Part shown: in pieces, positions 51,027 to 60,320 of the stretch
Layout: each line of letters opens with the position of its first letter
How positions within the stretch are numbered: position 1 is the stretch's first letter
Origin: an uncultured Eubacteriales bacterium
Lineage (GTDB): Bacteria; Bacillota; Clostridia; Oscillospirales; Oscillospiraceae
Direction of reading: 5' to 3'
Length of the DNA: 64,000 nt
Assembly (NCBI GenBank): GCA_902475855.1
Contig: CABSBF010000002.1
Span: forward strand, 24,402-88,401
The notes under the pieces: generated by a model
Seen by the model: only the letters and a program-made list of their open reading frames with translations
Databases searched by the model: none
What the model was told of the DNA's origin: nothing
Made by a program: the position numbers and the translations under genes

Positions 51027-54000
51027 AATGCTCTGGATACGGTCACATAATTGTAAACGGAGGCATCGGTTGCAACTTCCACCTTGACCAGCGCATAGCC
51101 GGTCTTGTGAGCGGTAAGCTCGCCGTTCTCATCCACACTGACAGTTTCCGGATTAAAGGAGGTCCAGCGCAGCACCTTATCGGTATCAAGCGTGGGCTCG
51201 GGTGTCAGAGTCACGGCAGGAGTCAGCTTGTCGCCAACGGCCATGGTTACGTCCGCTGCATCCAGTGCAAGGCTCTCTGCCATCACGGGCAGACACACAA
51301 GCGCATAGCGCAGGGTGTACTTGCCGTCCTTGCTGGATGCGGTTACGTAGCTGACACCGGGTTCTGCAGCGGTGAAGTGTGCGCCATTGACTGTTTCGTA
51401 GGAGATTTCGAAGTCCTCGGGTCCTGTCAACTTACCGCTTCCGCTTTCAATCGTCCAGGTGAAGGGACCGTACTGCGTATCGGGCATGGGATATGCAACA
51501 CCGCTCAGCGCACCGGCAGGATTGCCTGCACTGACCACGCCATCGGCGCGGATAAGCAGCTTGGAATCGGTAGAGAAGGGACCGTTGGTAAAGGTGATCT
51601 CGCCGGTGGTGGAATCATAGGTGTAACGGGTAGAGTATTGGGTGTTGCGCCATTCGCTGTCATAGCCATAGGAGTAGCGCTCAAAGATCTTGATGCTCTG
51701 GGGTAGTGCATAACCCTCGGTGTTCACGATCTTTCCGCTCCATGCACCGCCTACAGGGCAGTAAGCCGGTCCGTCAAGCACCAGACCGGTGGCAGCTTCC
51801 TCACTGTCCGTAGCCCAGAGGTAAATGGGAACCGTCTTATGCGCAGAGGAATCGTTATACTCGGCGACCAGATCAACGGTCTCGCCGGGTTTCAGATAAA
51901 TGACCTGCGCATTTTCTTCTGCGGGAACAATATCGTCCTGGTTGCTGATTTCGTACAGCTCGTCCCAACTGAATTTCACTTGACGGGTAATTCCGTCGAT
52001 GGTCACAGACAAAGTGCCGGAGCCGGCAGCCTTGGGCTCGCCAGTCGCGCGCAGGGAGAGATAGATGATGCTGCCATCCTCACTGGTTTCAACGGAGAAC
52101 AGATCCTTCTGCGCTTCATCTTCCAGTGTCAAATCATAGGTGATCGTTTCGGGGTCAATCAGAATGTCGGAGGGCTGCATCTCTGTAACGCGGAATTCCA
52201 GCGTGCCTGCGGGCTTCAGACCGTCAAAGTGATCGGGCGTGAGTTTGAAATCCACCAGCTTTGCGGGCTTCTCTTCCACGGCGACAACACATACGGCAGA
52301 GGCGCTGCGGTTGGAAACGGTGATGATCGCCTGTCCGGGCGCGACTGCGGTAATGGTGCCGTCCTCATCAATGGTAGCAACCGCGGGATTGCTGGAAGAG
52401 CGTACGAGTGTACCCATCTCATCCGTGTTATTGTTGACGCTCAAGTGCAGCGTATCGCCGGTGTACATCAGAGCGCTGGTCTGCGAAAGCTGAATGCCTT
52501 CTTCGGAATTGGTAACCACAACTGCATAGCCCTTGTCATTTGCGCCATAGTCGCCGCCGTAGACATAGGCAATGCCCGTCCACTCGTAGGAGCCGGTGTA
52601 GGTCAGTGCGTCGGTTTCAAAGGAGAATTCCTTCACCGCAGGATCATAGATGTTCTGGACATACAGCGGGTGCTCCGTATCAGTGGCATAGGAGACTGTG
52701 CCATACCAGCTATCCACGATCTTGACCAGCGGATAGACTTCGACGGAAGCCAGCGCACCGTCATCGGTGAAGGTGCCGCTCATATAGGTCTTCCCTTCCT
52801 CATCGGTGCGCAGATGCACCGCACCGTCTACAAGTTTCGGTGCCTGCGTGTCTACGCGCACGGGAACGGAAATCACATCTCCCGCCATATTCATGGCATG
52901 GCCATTGAAGGTGGGCTCGTTCACGCCGGGGATAACCTGATCGTAGTCATAGACGGTCTCACCGGTGACCTCATCTTCATGGCTGGGATATTCGCCATCG
53001 GTGTAGGCATAGAGCGTGTAAACGCACTCGGTTCCGCTGGGCAGGACGTTGCCCTCAAGGTCGGTGCCGGCCCACTCGCCGACGAAGGTATCCATGAACG
53101 CAGAGGAAACCATGTTCGCGTTCTGCGTGTTGGAGTAGAAGGTCTTGAAATTGTTGGTGCTGTAGTCGCGGAAATACAGCTCATTGGTCGCCTTGTTGCG
53201 AACCTCTGCAACAAGAAGCTTTGCATTGCGGAGCTGATAGAGCACTCCGGCGTTGACGCTGTCAAAGAAGTGATCGCCGTTCGGAGAAATGGAGACGTTC
53301 TCGGGGACGAACTTCACCTGATCCTTTCCCTGATTATCAAAGAAGTTGGAGCCGAGAATCTGCACATCGAGAACCGTATTCTCAACGACATAAGCACTTT
53401 GCAGGGAGCTGACGCCCCAGGTGGACTCGTTGTTCAGAATGTTCTCACCATCATCGGGGGTATCCGTCCAGAGAACGGCATCAAAAATGGGAGCAGCGGT
53501 CCAATCGCCGAGGAAGCCCAGGAAAGGCAGGCCAATCTGGGGATTTTCACCGCTTGCGTCGGTGAGAACGACAAAGCCCTCAACATAGGCGCCATTGGGG
53601 AACTGAGATTTCAGCTCGGAAATCTGCGCGGCAGTGAGCTGGATGGTTCTGGAAACATCCGTTCCACCCGCAGGTACAGTGAGCGTGCCAAGATCGACCT
53701 GGCTGAGCAGTCGGTCATTGGTGGAGATGAAGGTTTTTCCGTTCTTCTCTTCCGTTGCGGCGGAGAGCACCATGGCCTTCATGCTGTAAGTGAGCGTGCT
53801 GTCAGTCAGGTTGTTGACACGGAAGTTCAGCGCATAGGAACCGGTAAAGTTCGGGTCGTCACCCAACTCCAGCTTGCCGATCTTCTGGCCGTCAACGCTG
53901 ATGTACGCAGGTGTAGAGACGGCTGCGCCGACATTCACAAGGCCTGCGCCCTGAGAGCGGGGGCTGTAGTAGATGCCGTTCGGATCCTTCTGAGGAACGG

Positions 54001-56128
54001 CAGTACTGGCAAGAAGCTGATTGGTAAGAGAAGCAATTTCGTTCTTGTCCGTGCACGCAAGACCGGAGCGGACATACTGCTCAACCAGTGCTGCAAGGCC
54101 GGCCACATGAGGCGCAGCCATAGAGGTGCCGCTCATCATTTCGTAGCCGCCGGTATAATCGCCGTCAGTATACAGAGGATCAACAACCGCAGAGAAAATA
54201 TTTCCGCCGGGCGCGGTAATCTCCGGCTTCAGTTCCAGCGCGGGACCTGCGCCCCAGGAGCTGAAGGAGGACATCTGCCTGCCGTCTTCATAAGGGCTGA
54301 TCTTGTCATCTTTCTGAACGGTAAGCGTGACCTTGCCCTTCGCACAGGCTTCGGCCAAAGCTGCGCCGTCTTTGCCGGTGATGAACGCACAAGGCAGAGT
54401 CGCTTTTTCGATTGCCATGTTGATCATCTCGGTGGCATCAGGGGCTTCGTCATAGACGATGACAGCTTTCACGCCGGAGAAGTTGTACTGAGCCATGCTG
54501 ACCTTATCGTCAAAGGCGATGTTGCCACCGCGCTTGACCAGCGCAATACCCTGTTTGCCGCCATAGAAGCTGAAGCCGGCGTTCATATAGTCATAATAGG
54601 AACCGTAGCCGGGGACGGCGATGACTTCCCACTCACCAGAGCTGAAATTCTTCTTCATGGCAGAATTGGTGGGATCTGCAAAGCCGATGGTATTCTCATT
54701 GCCATCAGCATCCTTCCATGTCAGGACGGCCTCGCTCTTTACAACATTATTAAAGGAGGCAACGGCAAGATTGGAATCATACACGGAGGGAGATGCGATC
54801 ATGGACAACTCCGGATTGGAGGCCAGAACGGCATCATAATTATTCTTGGTCGCAGCGGTGTCGCTGTTGCCGGCAGCGGTAACGACCAGAATGCCGGCCT
54901 GCTCCATTCGGGCATAGAGGCTGTTCTGGATGCTATCGTCATGGGCAAAGCCATTGTCTGCACCAAGGCTCAGGTTCACCACATCGGCGCCCAGCTTCAT
55001 GGCGTCTTCCAGCGCATTGATGATGTTGGCTTCGTTGGCGCCGCCATTGGAGTCACCGAAGACCTTCATGATCATTAGCTGCGCATCAGGAGCAATACCG
55101 GAGAAGCGAACCACGCCCTCGGCAGTTTCAGCATAACCTGCAACCGTGCCGGCAACATGGACGCCGTGGTTCTGTCCGGCCTGAACGTTCAGATCGCGGC
55201 CGTTTCCGTCGCTGCCTGCATAGTCAAAGGCAAAGGGAACCTTGCGGTTTTTATAAAGGCCGTTGTCGGCATAGGTAATCTTGCTGCCGTCAGCGGCAGT
55301 GGTTGCGCTGAGCTGCACGCGGCTCAGCATGGCCTTCAGGCTGCCGGAGGTGTAGCGCAGATCAGTGTCGGTCACCTTGGAACGGAAAGACTGATCGGTA
55401 AAGGCTTCATGGACGCGGGTAACGCCCTTCCCCTCCTCGTAGTTCAGATCCAGACCGGTGTCCAGAACGGCAACGAGCATTCCCTTGCCGGTATATCCCT
55501 TGCCCCATGCAGAAGCCAGATTTACAAGATCATAACTGTAGCCATAGCTGGCGTTTTCACCGCCGAGGTCAGGCGCAGGCGCGTCATAGGTGTGGGCGAC
55601 ATAGGCATTTTTGACTTCGGGCATCGCCTTGAGTTCGGCAAGACGTCCATAGGGAATCCGGATGGCCATACCGTTTACGAGGGCGGTCCACTGAGACAGA
55701 ACCTGCATAGGCGGCAGGCTACGGTCATCGAAGTCGGCCGCCGCGCCGGTATCCAACTGAGCCAGAACGCTATCCTGCTGATACAGCAGTTCATCGGATG
55801 CCGCCTCCGCATCTTCGGAGGTCAGATAGTCGGAAAGCGCTTCACCGGCACTTTCCTCTCTCGCGGAGAACATGGAAACGGAGTAGCCGTCCATCAGGGC
55901 AGGTGCATTCATTTCCACGATCACGGTGACCATATCCGTATCGGCATAGGCGGGCTGGCTTGCAGCCTTCCCGTTTTCCGTTGCGTCGAGACGGGTCTCT
56001 CCGGGAAGCTCGACAGCGGAAACGTTGCGGGTCTGACCGACGACTTCTGCATCTACTGCGCGGACGACCGGCAGCAGACCGAATACCAGAATCAGAGCCA
56101 AGACCAAAGCGGTCATGCGTTTCATCAT
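51023..56128 (-). CDS. Giant cell-surface subtilisin-like serine protease (S8), frame ends before its anchor
   Basis: Secreted protease of 1,701 residues, related in layout to C5a-peptidase-like wall proteases. In order: signal peptide (MMKRMTALVLALILVFGLLP), I9-type propeptide (to about 200), catalytic domain with Asp~222 (AVLDTGLDL), His~324 (NHGVHVAGT) and Ser~669 (SGTSMAAPHVAG), a PA insert between His and Ser, Fn3-like domains (about 730-1150), a Big_2-like domain (about 1215-1290), further beta domains, and a second Big_2-like domain at the end. The frame stops at TGA 51023-51025; the InlB repeat and anchor continue in the next frame, so the protein as coded would be secreted, not wall-bound. 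A consensus promoter lies upstream. The divergent regulator is a likely controller. Confidence 0.9.
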   Translation of the reverse strand: MMKRMTALVLALILVFGLLPVVRAVDAEVVGQTRNVSAVELPGETRLDATENGKAASQPAYADTDMVTVIVEMNAPALMDGYSVSMFSAREESAGEALSDYLTSEDAEAASDELLYQQDSVLAQLDTGAAADFDDRSLPPMQVLSQWTALVNGMAIRIPYGRLAELKAMPEVKNAYVAHTYDAPAPDLGGENASYGYSYDLVNLASAWGKGYTGKGMLVAVLDTGLDLNYEEGKGVTRVHEAFTDQSFRSKVTDTDLRYTSGSLKAMLSRVQLSATTAADGSKITYADNGLYKNRKVPFAFDYAGSDGNGRDLNVQAGQNHGVHVAGTVAGYAETAEGVVRFSGIAPDAQLMIMKVFGDSNGGANEANIINALEDAMKLGADVVNLSLGADNGFAHDDSIQNSLYARMEQAGILVVTAAGNSDTAATKNNYDAVLASNPELSMIASPSVYDSNLAVASFNNVVKSEAVLTWKDADGNENTIGFADPTNSAMKKNFSSGEWEVIAVPGYGSYYDYMNAGFSFYGGKQGIALVKRGGNIAFDDKVSMAQYNFSGVKAVIVYDEAPDATEMINMAIEKATLPCAFITGKDGAALAEACAKGKVTLTVQKDDKISPYEDGRQMSSFSSWGAGPALELKPEITAPGGNIFSAVVDPLYTDGDYTGGYEMMSGTSMAAPHVAGLAALVEQYVRSGLACTDKNEIASLTNQLLASTAVPQKDPNGIYYSPRSQGAGLVNVGAAVSTPAYISVDGQKIGKLELGDDPNFTGSYALNFRVNNLTDSTLTYSMKAMVLSAATEEKNGKTFISTNDRLLSQVDLGTLTVPAGGTDVSRTIQLTAAQISELKSQFPNGAYVEGFVVLTDASGENPQIGLPFLGFLGDWTAAPIFDAVLWTDTPDDGENILNNESTWGVSSLQSAYVVENTVLDVQILGSNFFDNQGKDQVKFVPENVSISPNGDHFFDSVNAGVLYQLRNAKLLVAEVRNKATNELYFRDYSTNNFKTFYSNTQNANMVSSAFMDTFVGEWAGTDLEGNVLPSGTECVYTLYAYTDGEYPSHEDEVTGETVYDYDQVIPGVNEPTFNGHAMNMAGDVISVPVRVDTQAPKLVDGAVHLRTDEEGKTYMSGTFTDDGALASVEVYPLVKIVDSWYGTVSYATDTEHPLYVQNIYDPAVKEFSFETDALTYTGSYEWTGIAYVYGGDYGANDKGYAVVVTNSEEGIQLSQTSALMYTGDTLHLSVNNNTDEMGTLVRSSSNPAVATIDEDGTITAVAPGQAIITVSNRSASAVCVVAVEEKPAKLVDFKLTPDHFDGLKPAGTLEFRVTEMQPSDILIDPETITYDLTLEDEAQKDLFSVETSEDGSIIYLSLRATGEPKAAGSGTLSVTIDGITRQVKFSWDELYEISNQDDIVPAEENAQVIYLKPGETVDLVAEYNDSSAHKTVPIYLWATDSEEAATGLVLDGPAYCPVGGAWSGKIVNTEGYALPQSIKIFERYSYGYDSEWRNTQYSTRYTYDSTTGEITFTNGPFSTDSKLLIRADGVVSAGNPAGALSGVAYPMPDTQYGPFTWTIESGSGKLTGPEDFEISYETVNGAHFTAAEPGVSYVTASSKDGKYTLRYALVCLPVMAESLALDAADVTMAVGDKLTPAVTLTPEPTLDTDKVLRWTSFNPETVSVDENGELTAHKTGYALVKVEVATDASVYNYVTVSRAL

Positions 56129-56236
56129 GTTAGTTCATCCTTTCATTGCTCTTTTTCCATTCCGGCATGGGATACCGAAGCGGGATTTAACATACATCTA
56201 CGGAAGGGAGTGTTCTATATCCATATGTTGACTGTT

Positions 56237-56265
56237 ATTATATTCCCGCAAAAGGGGCGTGTCAA
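56237..56265 (-). promoter_or_regulatory. Consensus sigma-A promoter of the subtilase gene
   Basis: TTGACA (56260-56265) and TATAAT (56237-56242), both perfect, with a 17-base spacer. It leaves an untranslated leader of about 100 bases. This is the best promoter match in the window, with strong expression expected unless repressed. Confidence 0.88.
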
Positions 56266-56343
56266 GAAGAAAAGAAAGAAAGTATCCATTTCTTTCCAAA
56301 AACGAAAAAAGCTCTGCATTTCTCGGTAGAACAACGAAAGTTT

Positions 56344-56376
56344 TGCTATACATTCCCAAAAGTTGTGCTATACTAA
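56344..56376 (+). promoter_or_regulatory. Promoter of the winged-helix regulator gene with 22-bp-spaced direct repeats
   Basis: The octamer TGCTATAC occurs at 56344-56351 and 56366-56373, two helical turns apart. The second copy contains the -10 TATACT (56369-56374). A TATACA (56346-56351) 17 bases upstream overlaps the first copy and would be the -35. The repeats thus sit on both promoter boxes, as expected for an autoregulatory operator. Confidence 0.55.
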
Positions 56377-56415
56377 TCGCAGAACTTCGCCATCTGAAAG
56401 CAGGAGGAACCGGCA

Positions 56416-57495
56416 ATGGAGTATGTGCAGAGCCCAAATATGCTGATGGAAGCAATGGTGATTCTTGGCGCCGAAGCCAACGGATTCGATCAGGCCCGGC
56501 TGGAAGAGCGGCTGCGTTCAAAAGGAGTTGATGACCTTTCGGTATTTCGTCAGCACTATGCACCTTTTGCGCGCCTGCGCGGGGACATCCTGCGGCAGAT
56601 GAAGCTTGACAAGCGCGGAGCACTGAATGCTTTGTTTGTCGATCTTCCGGGATTTCAATACAATACAACCGGTGCCTTCTCTCCTGCTTTTCTGCTGCTT
56701 TTTGTGCAGGCATTTACTTATAACGATGATCTGGACGCCTTTCTGAACGCAGCGATCAGCCGAACGCCCGAGCAGGTTGCGCGGGATATCCTGCTGACTC
56801 TGGATATGTGGGAGGGCGAGTCCTGCGAGGACGCAGAGCATACCTTCACGGATGTGGTACTGTCCATGACGGTTCCTGCGGAGAGCCGTCTGGCACTGTT
56901 GGATCTACACAGAAATTACCGCGAAAAAATCCGTGAGGCCGGTAAGCTGCTGCGCCCGGCTCTGGCCGCTCTTGAGCAGGAAGGCACCGCCCTGATGGAG
57001 TTGGCCGCTTCTTTCGGCAGAGAGCTGAATCAGACCGGTATTGAAACTTATCTGCGGGAGATTACAAGTCTGTCTCTGCGCGATGGCGTAACCTACCGTG
57101 TCTATCCTCTGCTGCTCGGCCCGGATACCAATCTGTTTCTGGACTGTCCGCAGGCGGATGGCAGCATTGTAATCTATTGCGGCGTACTGCGTCAGCTTCT
57201 GCTGCGCCTGGTCAGCGACACACAGGGCAATGTGGCCCAGCTTTGTGAAGCCTTTCACCTGCTTGCGGATCGGACACGTTTGGAGATCCTGCTCTACCTC
57301 AAGGATCATCCTGCCTATGGGCAGGAACTGGCAGATCATTTTGGCCTTGCCAGGAATACCATTCACCACCACATGAATAAGTTCTACAATGCAGGACTTG
57401 TCACCTGCACGGTGGAGGGCAGTCGGGTATATTACGCGCCGGACAGAGAGCATCTGCGTGCGCTGGTGGAAAAGCAGTTATCGCTGTTCCTCTGA
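56416..57495 (+). CDS. ArsR-type winged-helix regulator with large N-terminal domain
   Basis: Protein of 359 residues. The last ~85 residues are an ArsR-like winged helix (LADRTRLEILLYLKD, then GLARNTIHHHMNKFYNAGLV). The first ~260 residues, helical and without a motif known to me, are not typical of ArsR proteins (about 100 residues) and may bind a ligand or partner. AGGAGG precedes ATG 56416. It is divergent from the subtilase gene and may control it. Confidence 0.85.
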   Translation: MEYVQSPNMLMEAMVILGAEANGFDQARLEERLRSKGVDDLSVFRQHYAPFARLRGDILRQMKLDKRGALNALFVDLPGFQYNTTGAFSPAFLLLFVQAFTYNDDLDAFLNAAISRTPEQVARDILLTLDMWEGESCEDAEHTFTDVVLSMTVPAESRLALLDLHRNYREKIREAGKLLRPALAALEQEGTALMELAASFGRELNQTGIETYLREITSLSLRDGVTYRVYPLLLGPDTNLFLDCPQADGSIVIYCGVLRQLLLRLVSDTQGNVAQLCEAFHLLADRTRLEILLYLKDHPAYGQELADHFGLARNTIHHHMNKFYNAGLVTCTVEGSRVYYAPDREHLRALVEKQLSLFL

Positions 57496-57570
57496 CCACG
57501 CGCCTGCACTGCACTTGAGCGCCGAAGCAAAATGTGCAAGTGTATGATTCTAAACTGGACGAAAACAGAA

Positions 57571-57612
57571 AAACATCCGGGGACAGCTCATTAGAACTGT
57601 CCCCGGATGTTT
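57571..57612. terminator. Terminator between convergent regulator and PerM-like genes
   Basis: A perfect 16-bp stem (57571-57586 with 57597-57612) and 10-base loop. The minus-strand side has five T, so it fits best as the end of the membrane protein gene, and can also stop the regulator transcript. Confidence 0.88.
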
Positions 57613-57623
57613 CAATCTCAGGA

Positions 57624-58937
57624 CTATTCGTAATCGTCGAAGTCGTCATCCTCGTCGTCCGGGTCGATCTTCACGTCATAGGATGGCTCCACGGAAACAT
57701 AGGTGTAGGTAGACGGTGGCGCTGCCGGAAGATCTTCCGTTGTACGGATGCTGTAATAGGCATTCGTTTCAATTGGGTAATGCTTCCTGCGCAGGCGCTT
57801 ATTGACCCAGTCAGAAATGAGAGTGTACAAAACTGCGAAGATTGGCACGCCGAGCATCATACCGGCAAAGCCGAACACTCCGCCAAACACTAAAATTGCA
57901 ACCAGCACCCACCAGTCGGAAATGCCAAGCTTTTCGCCGAGAATCCGGTTTTCAACAATATTTCCGTCGATTTGCTGGAGAATCAGCGTGAAAATCGTAA
58001 AGTATAATGCATTGAGAGGATCGTCTATCAGAAGCAGCAGCGCCGAAGGAACCAAGCCAATGATTGGGCCAAAGAACGGAATCACATTCGTCACGCCCAC
58101 AATGGTTGCAATCAGCGGCGCGTAAGGAAGCCGCATGATAAGCATTGCAATATAGGTCACAACGCCGACAAAGATCGCATCGATGATCTTGCCGATTACA
58201 TAGCCGCCGAAAATTCGATCCGTCCGGCGCGCCAACTCAAACAGACGATTTGCATGGTGCGGAGTAAAAACCGCAACTGTGATCTTCTTCGCCTGAGATT
58301 TGAGCTGCTTTTTGAACACCAGGATATAGACCGCTGCGACAATGCCCAAGAGGACATTGAACACTCCCATCACAACGCTGTACACTGAGCTTGTCAGACC
58401 GGAGACAAAAGCTGCAATATCAATACTGTTGAGCGTCTTGAGCGCCCAGTCGAGGAGGCTGTCCACGTTCTGATTCACCCACTGCTCAAAGGGCGTATTG
58501 GTAATAATATTATCCAGCCAGCCGGTCACAGTCTTATAATACGCCTCGATCCTGTCCTTTTGGAGAAGCTCTTCCAAACTTGCAATCAGATTCGGAACAA
58601 TCAGGGCGACGATAGCATACATGGCAAACAGAAGGACCAGAACTGAAATCACAATGCTGACCGTTTTGCTGAGTGCTTTTGCACGCCTCTCTGACAGCTT
58701 TTTGCATTTACCGAACAGCTTATCAAATAATTTCTGCGCACGTACCATGATAGGATTCATCAGGTAAGCAAAAAAACAGCCGTACAAAAGTGCGGAAATA
58801 ATGCTCACAAATTCAAGAATCAGATTATAAAACCCGCGCAGGTTGGAAAAAATCACCCAGAATACGCCGCCAGCCACCATAACGAGGAAAGCGGTCAGAC
58901 CCCATTTTACATATTTCTCATTCCGATGCAGCTTCAT
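57624..58937 (-). CDS. AI-2E/PerM family transporter
   Basis: Membrane protein of 437 residues with about seven to eight membrane segments in the family pattern. Marks include the N-terminal double hairpin, a soluble helical region (ASLEELLQKDRIEAYYKTV), and the C-terminal VIPFFGPIIGLVPSALLLL and DGNIVENRILGE. Some relatives export small molecules or exchange ions; the substrate is unknown here. An acidic tail rich in Asp/Glu ends it. ATG 58937 follows GGAAGGAG. Confidence 0.92.
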   Translation of the reverse strand: MKLHRNEKYVKWGLTAFLVMVAGGVFWVIFSNLRGFYNLILEFVSIISALLYGCFFAYLMNPIMVRAQKLFDKLFGKCKKLSERRAKALSKTVSIVISVLVLLFAMYAIVALIVPNLIASLEELLQKDRIEAYYKTVTGWLDNIITNTPFEQWVNQNVDSLLDWALKTLNSIDIAAFVSGLTSSVYSVVMGVFNVLLGIVAAVYILVFKKQLKSQAKKITVAVFTPHHANRLFELARRTDRIFGGYVIGKIIDAIFVGVVTYIAMLIMRLPYAPLIATIVGVTNVIPFFGPIIGLVPSALLLLIDDPLNALYFTIFTLILQQIDGNIVENRILGEKLGISDWWVLVAILVFGGVFGFAGMMLGVPIFAVLYTLISDWVNKRLRRKHYPIETNAYYSIRTTEDLPAAPPSTYTYVSVEPSYDVKIDPDDEDDDFDDYE

Positions 58938-58966
58938 ACTTTCTCTCCTTCCGAAAATCCCCTTAT

Positions 58967-58995
58967 AGAATACCACGACACGATGAAATCGTCAA
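58967..58995 (-). promoter_or_regulatory. Sigma-A promoter of the PerM-like gene
   Basis: TTGACG (58990-58995) and TATTCT (58967-58972) with a 17-base spacer. The -35 begins three bases beyond the terminator of the ABC operon. Confidence 0.75.
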
Positions 58996-58998
58996 GAA

Positions 58999-59026
58999 AA
59001 AAGCCGCAGGAGTACCTGCGGCTTTT
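58999..59026 (-). terminator. Terminator of the ABC efflux operon
   Basis: A 12-bp stem (58999-59010 with 59015-59026) with a 4-base loop, then six T on the minus strand; 17 bases after the permease stop. Confidence 0.9.
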
Positions 59027-59043
59027 GCTTATTGAAATTGCTG

Positions 59044-60306
59044 TCAATCGCGGCGAAGCGCCTCGATGGGGTTGAGCTTGGATGCCTTAACCGCGGGCAG
59101 AAGGCCGAACACAACGCCGATCAGAATGGAGAATACCACCGCAACCAGAATCGCCGGCGCACTGAGCGCTGTTGGTGTATCCATAAATTTTGAGATAAGC
59201 TGTGACATTCCGACGCCGCCCAGCACGCCCAGAATGCCGCCGATGCCGGTCAGCACACAGGCTTCGGTCAGGAACTGTGCAAGGATGCGGCGGCGTTTTG
59301 CGCCGATGGCTTTTTTCAGTCCGATCTCCGTTGTGCGTTCCGTGACCGTTACGAGCATGATGTTCATTACACCCACACCGCCGACCAAAAGAGAAATACT
59401 GGCAATCCAGATCAACTGATTATTCGTAGAGCTGCTCAGCTCCTGAAGTTGCTCTGCCTGCTTTAACAGATCGTCACTGCGGTAGGAAAAACCGTTTTTG
59501 GAGGCAAGTGGGGCAATCTGATGCTCTGTCAGGTAATCTGCTACCGCCTTTCCGGCACGGGTCATATCATCCGTGGAGTCTGCGCGGATGGCAACGTTCT
59601 GCGGTTCATCAAAGCGGTAGGTCAGTCCCCATGCACCTTCGGGGATAAAAATCCGTCCGTTGGACTCATTGGCATACATATAGTAGTCTTCTTCGGTATT
59701 GATCCGCGGTTCGAAGGTTGATTTCAAAGCGGCGACACCAACGACTGTGAAGGGTTCGCCGGCAATTTCAACGATCTTCCCGACCGGGTCACCATGGCCA
59801 ATCAGAGAGGTTGCTGCCTTCTCGTCCAGAATGACAACTTTTTTGGCTGCTTCATACTCCCTTGCCGCGAAGCCGCGCCCCAGCTTGATCTGATAGCCAT
59901 TGACGGAGAAATAGCTGTCGTCAATGCCGAAAATCGCGCCGCTGAAGGATTTGTTCTGGTAGAACACCATGCCGTCGGAATAGCTCCGTCTGCGGAAAAG
60001 CGTCACATCGGAAACGCCGTCGAGCTTCCGCAGTTCATCCTTCTGTGCATTGTTAACCACCTTGACACCCAAAGGATTGGTGTTATACATCATGTCGTAG
60101 CTTGAGTCGTTTTGATAAAGCTGGACTGTCACGACGTTATTGCCGGCGCCGATCAGATTCTGTTTGATCTGCTCATTTGTGCCCTTGATGGTTGAAATGA
60201 TCGTGATGATGGATGCAATGCCGATGATGATGCCGAGCATCGTCAAAAAGGAGCGCAGCTTATGCCCAAGGACGCCCTGCAATGCAAGATGTACATTCTC
60301 AAACAT
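59044..60306 (-). CDS. MacB-type ABC transporter permease (FtsX family)
   Basis: Permease of 420 residues with the type VII layout: membrane segment 1 (LRSFLTMLGIIIGIASIITI), a large extracytoplasmic MacB core domain (about 45-280), then three membrane segments with the FtsX region (GVMNIMLVTVTERTTEIGLKKA in part: VTVTERTTEIGL). It works by mechanotransmission with the ATPase and adaptors of the same operon, probably exporting peptides, antibiotics or lipids. AGGAGGG precedes the ATG. Confidence 0.94.
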   Translation of the reverse strand: MFENVHLALQGVLGHKLRSFLTMLGIIIGIASIITIISTIKGTNEQIKQNLIGAGNNVVTVQLYQNDSSYDMMYNTNPLGVKVVNNAQKDELRKLDGVSDVTLFRRRSYSDGMVFYQNKSFSGAIFGIDDSYFSVNGYQIKLGRGFAAREYEAAKKVVILDEKAATSLIGHGDPVGKIVEIAGEPFTVVGVAALKSTFEPRINTEEDYYMYANESNGRIFIPEGAWGLTYRFDEPQNVAIRADSTDDMTRAGKAVADYLTEHQIAPLASKNGFSYRSDDLLKQAEQLQELSSSTNNQLIWIASISLLVGGVGVMNIMLVTVTERTTEIGLKKAIGAKRRRILAQFLTEACVLTGIGGILGVLGGVGMSQLISKFMDTPTALSAPAILVAVVFSILIGVVFGLLPAVKASKLNPIEALRRD

Positions 60307-60320
60307 GTCCGTTCCCTCCT

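Noticed and set aside
51020..51050. Programmed -1 frameshift joining subtilase and anchor
   Set aside because: No slippery heptamer and no following pseudoknot-like structure could be recognised; a simple indel is more economical. Kept as an alternative only.
51839..55078. A 1,079-codon open frame on the plus strand opposite the subtilase gene
   Set aside because: It is antisense to a protease with intact catalytic motifs, has no ribosome-binding site or recognisable motif, and reads as a low-quality translation of the complementary strand; long antisense frames are common in GC-rich genes.
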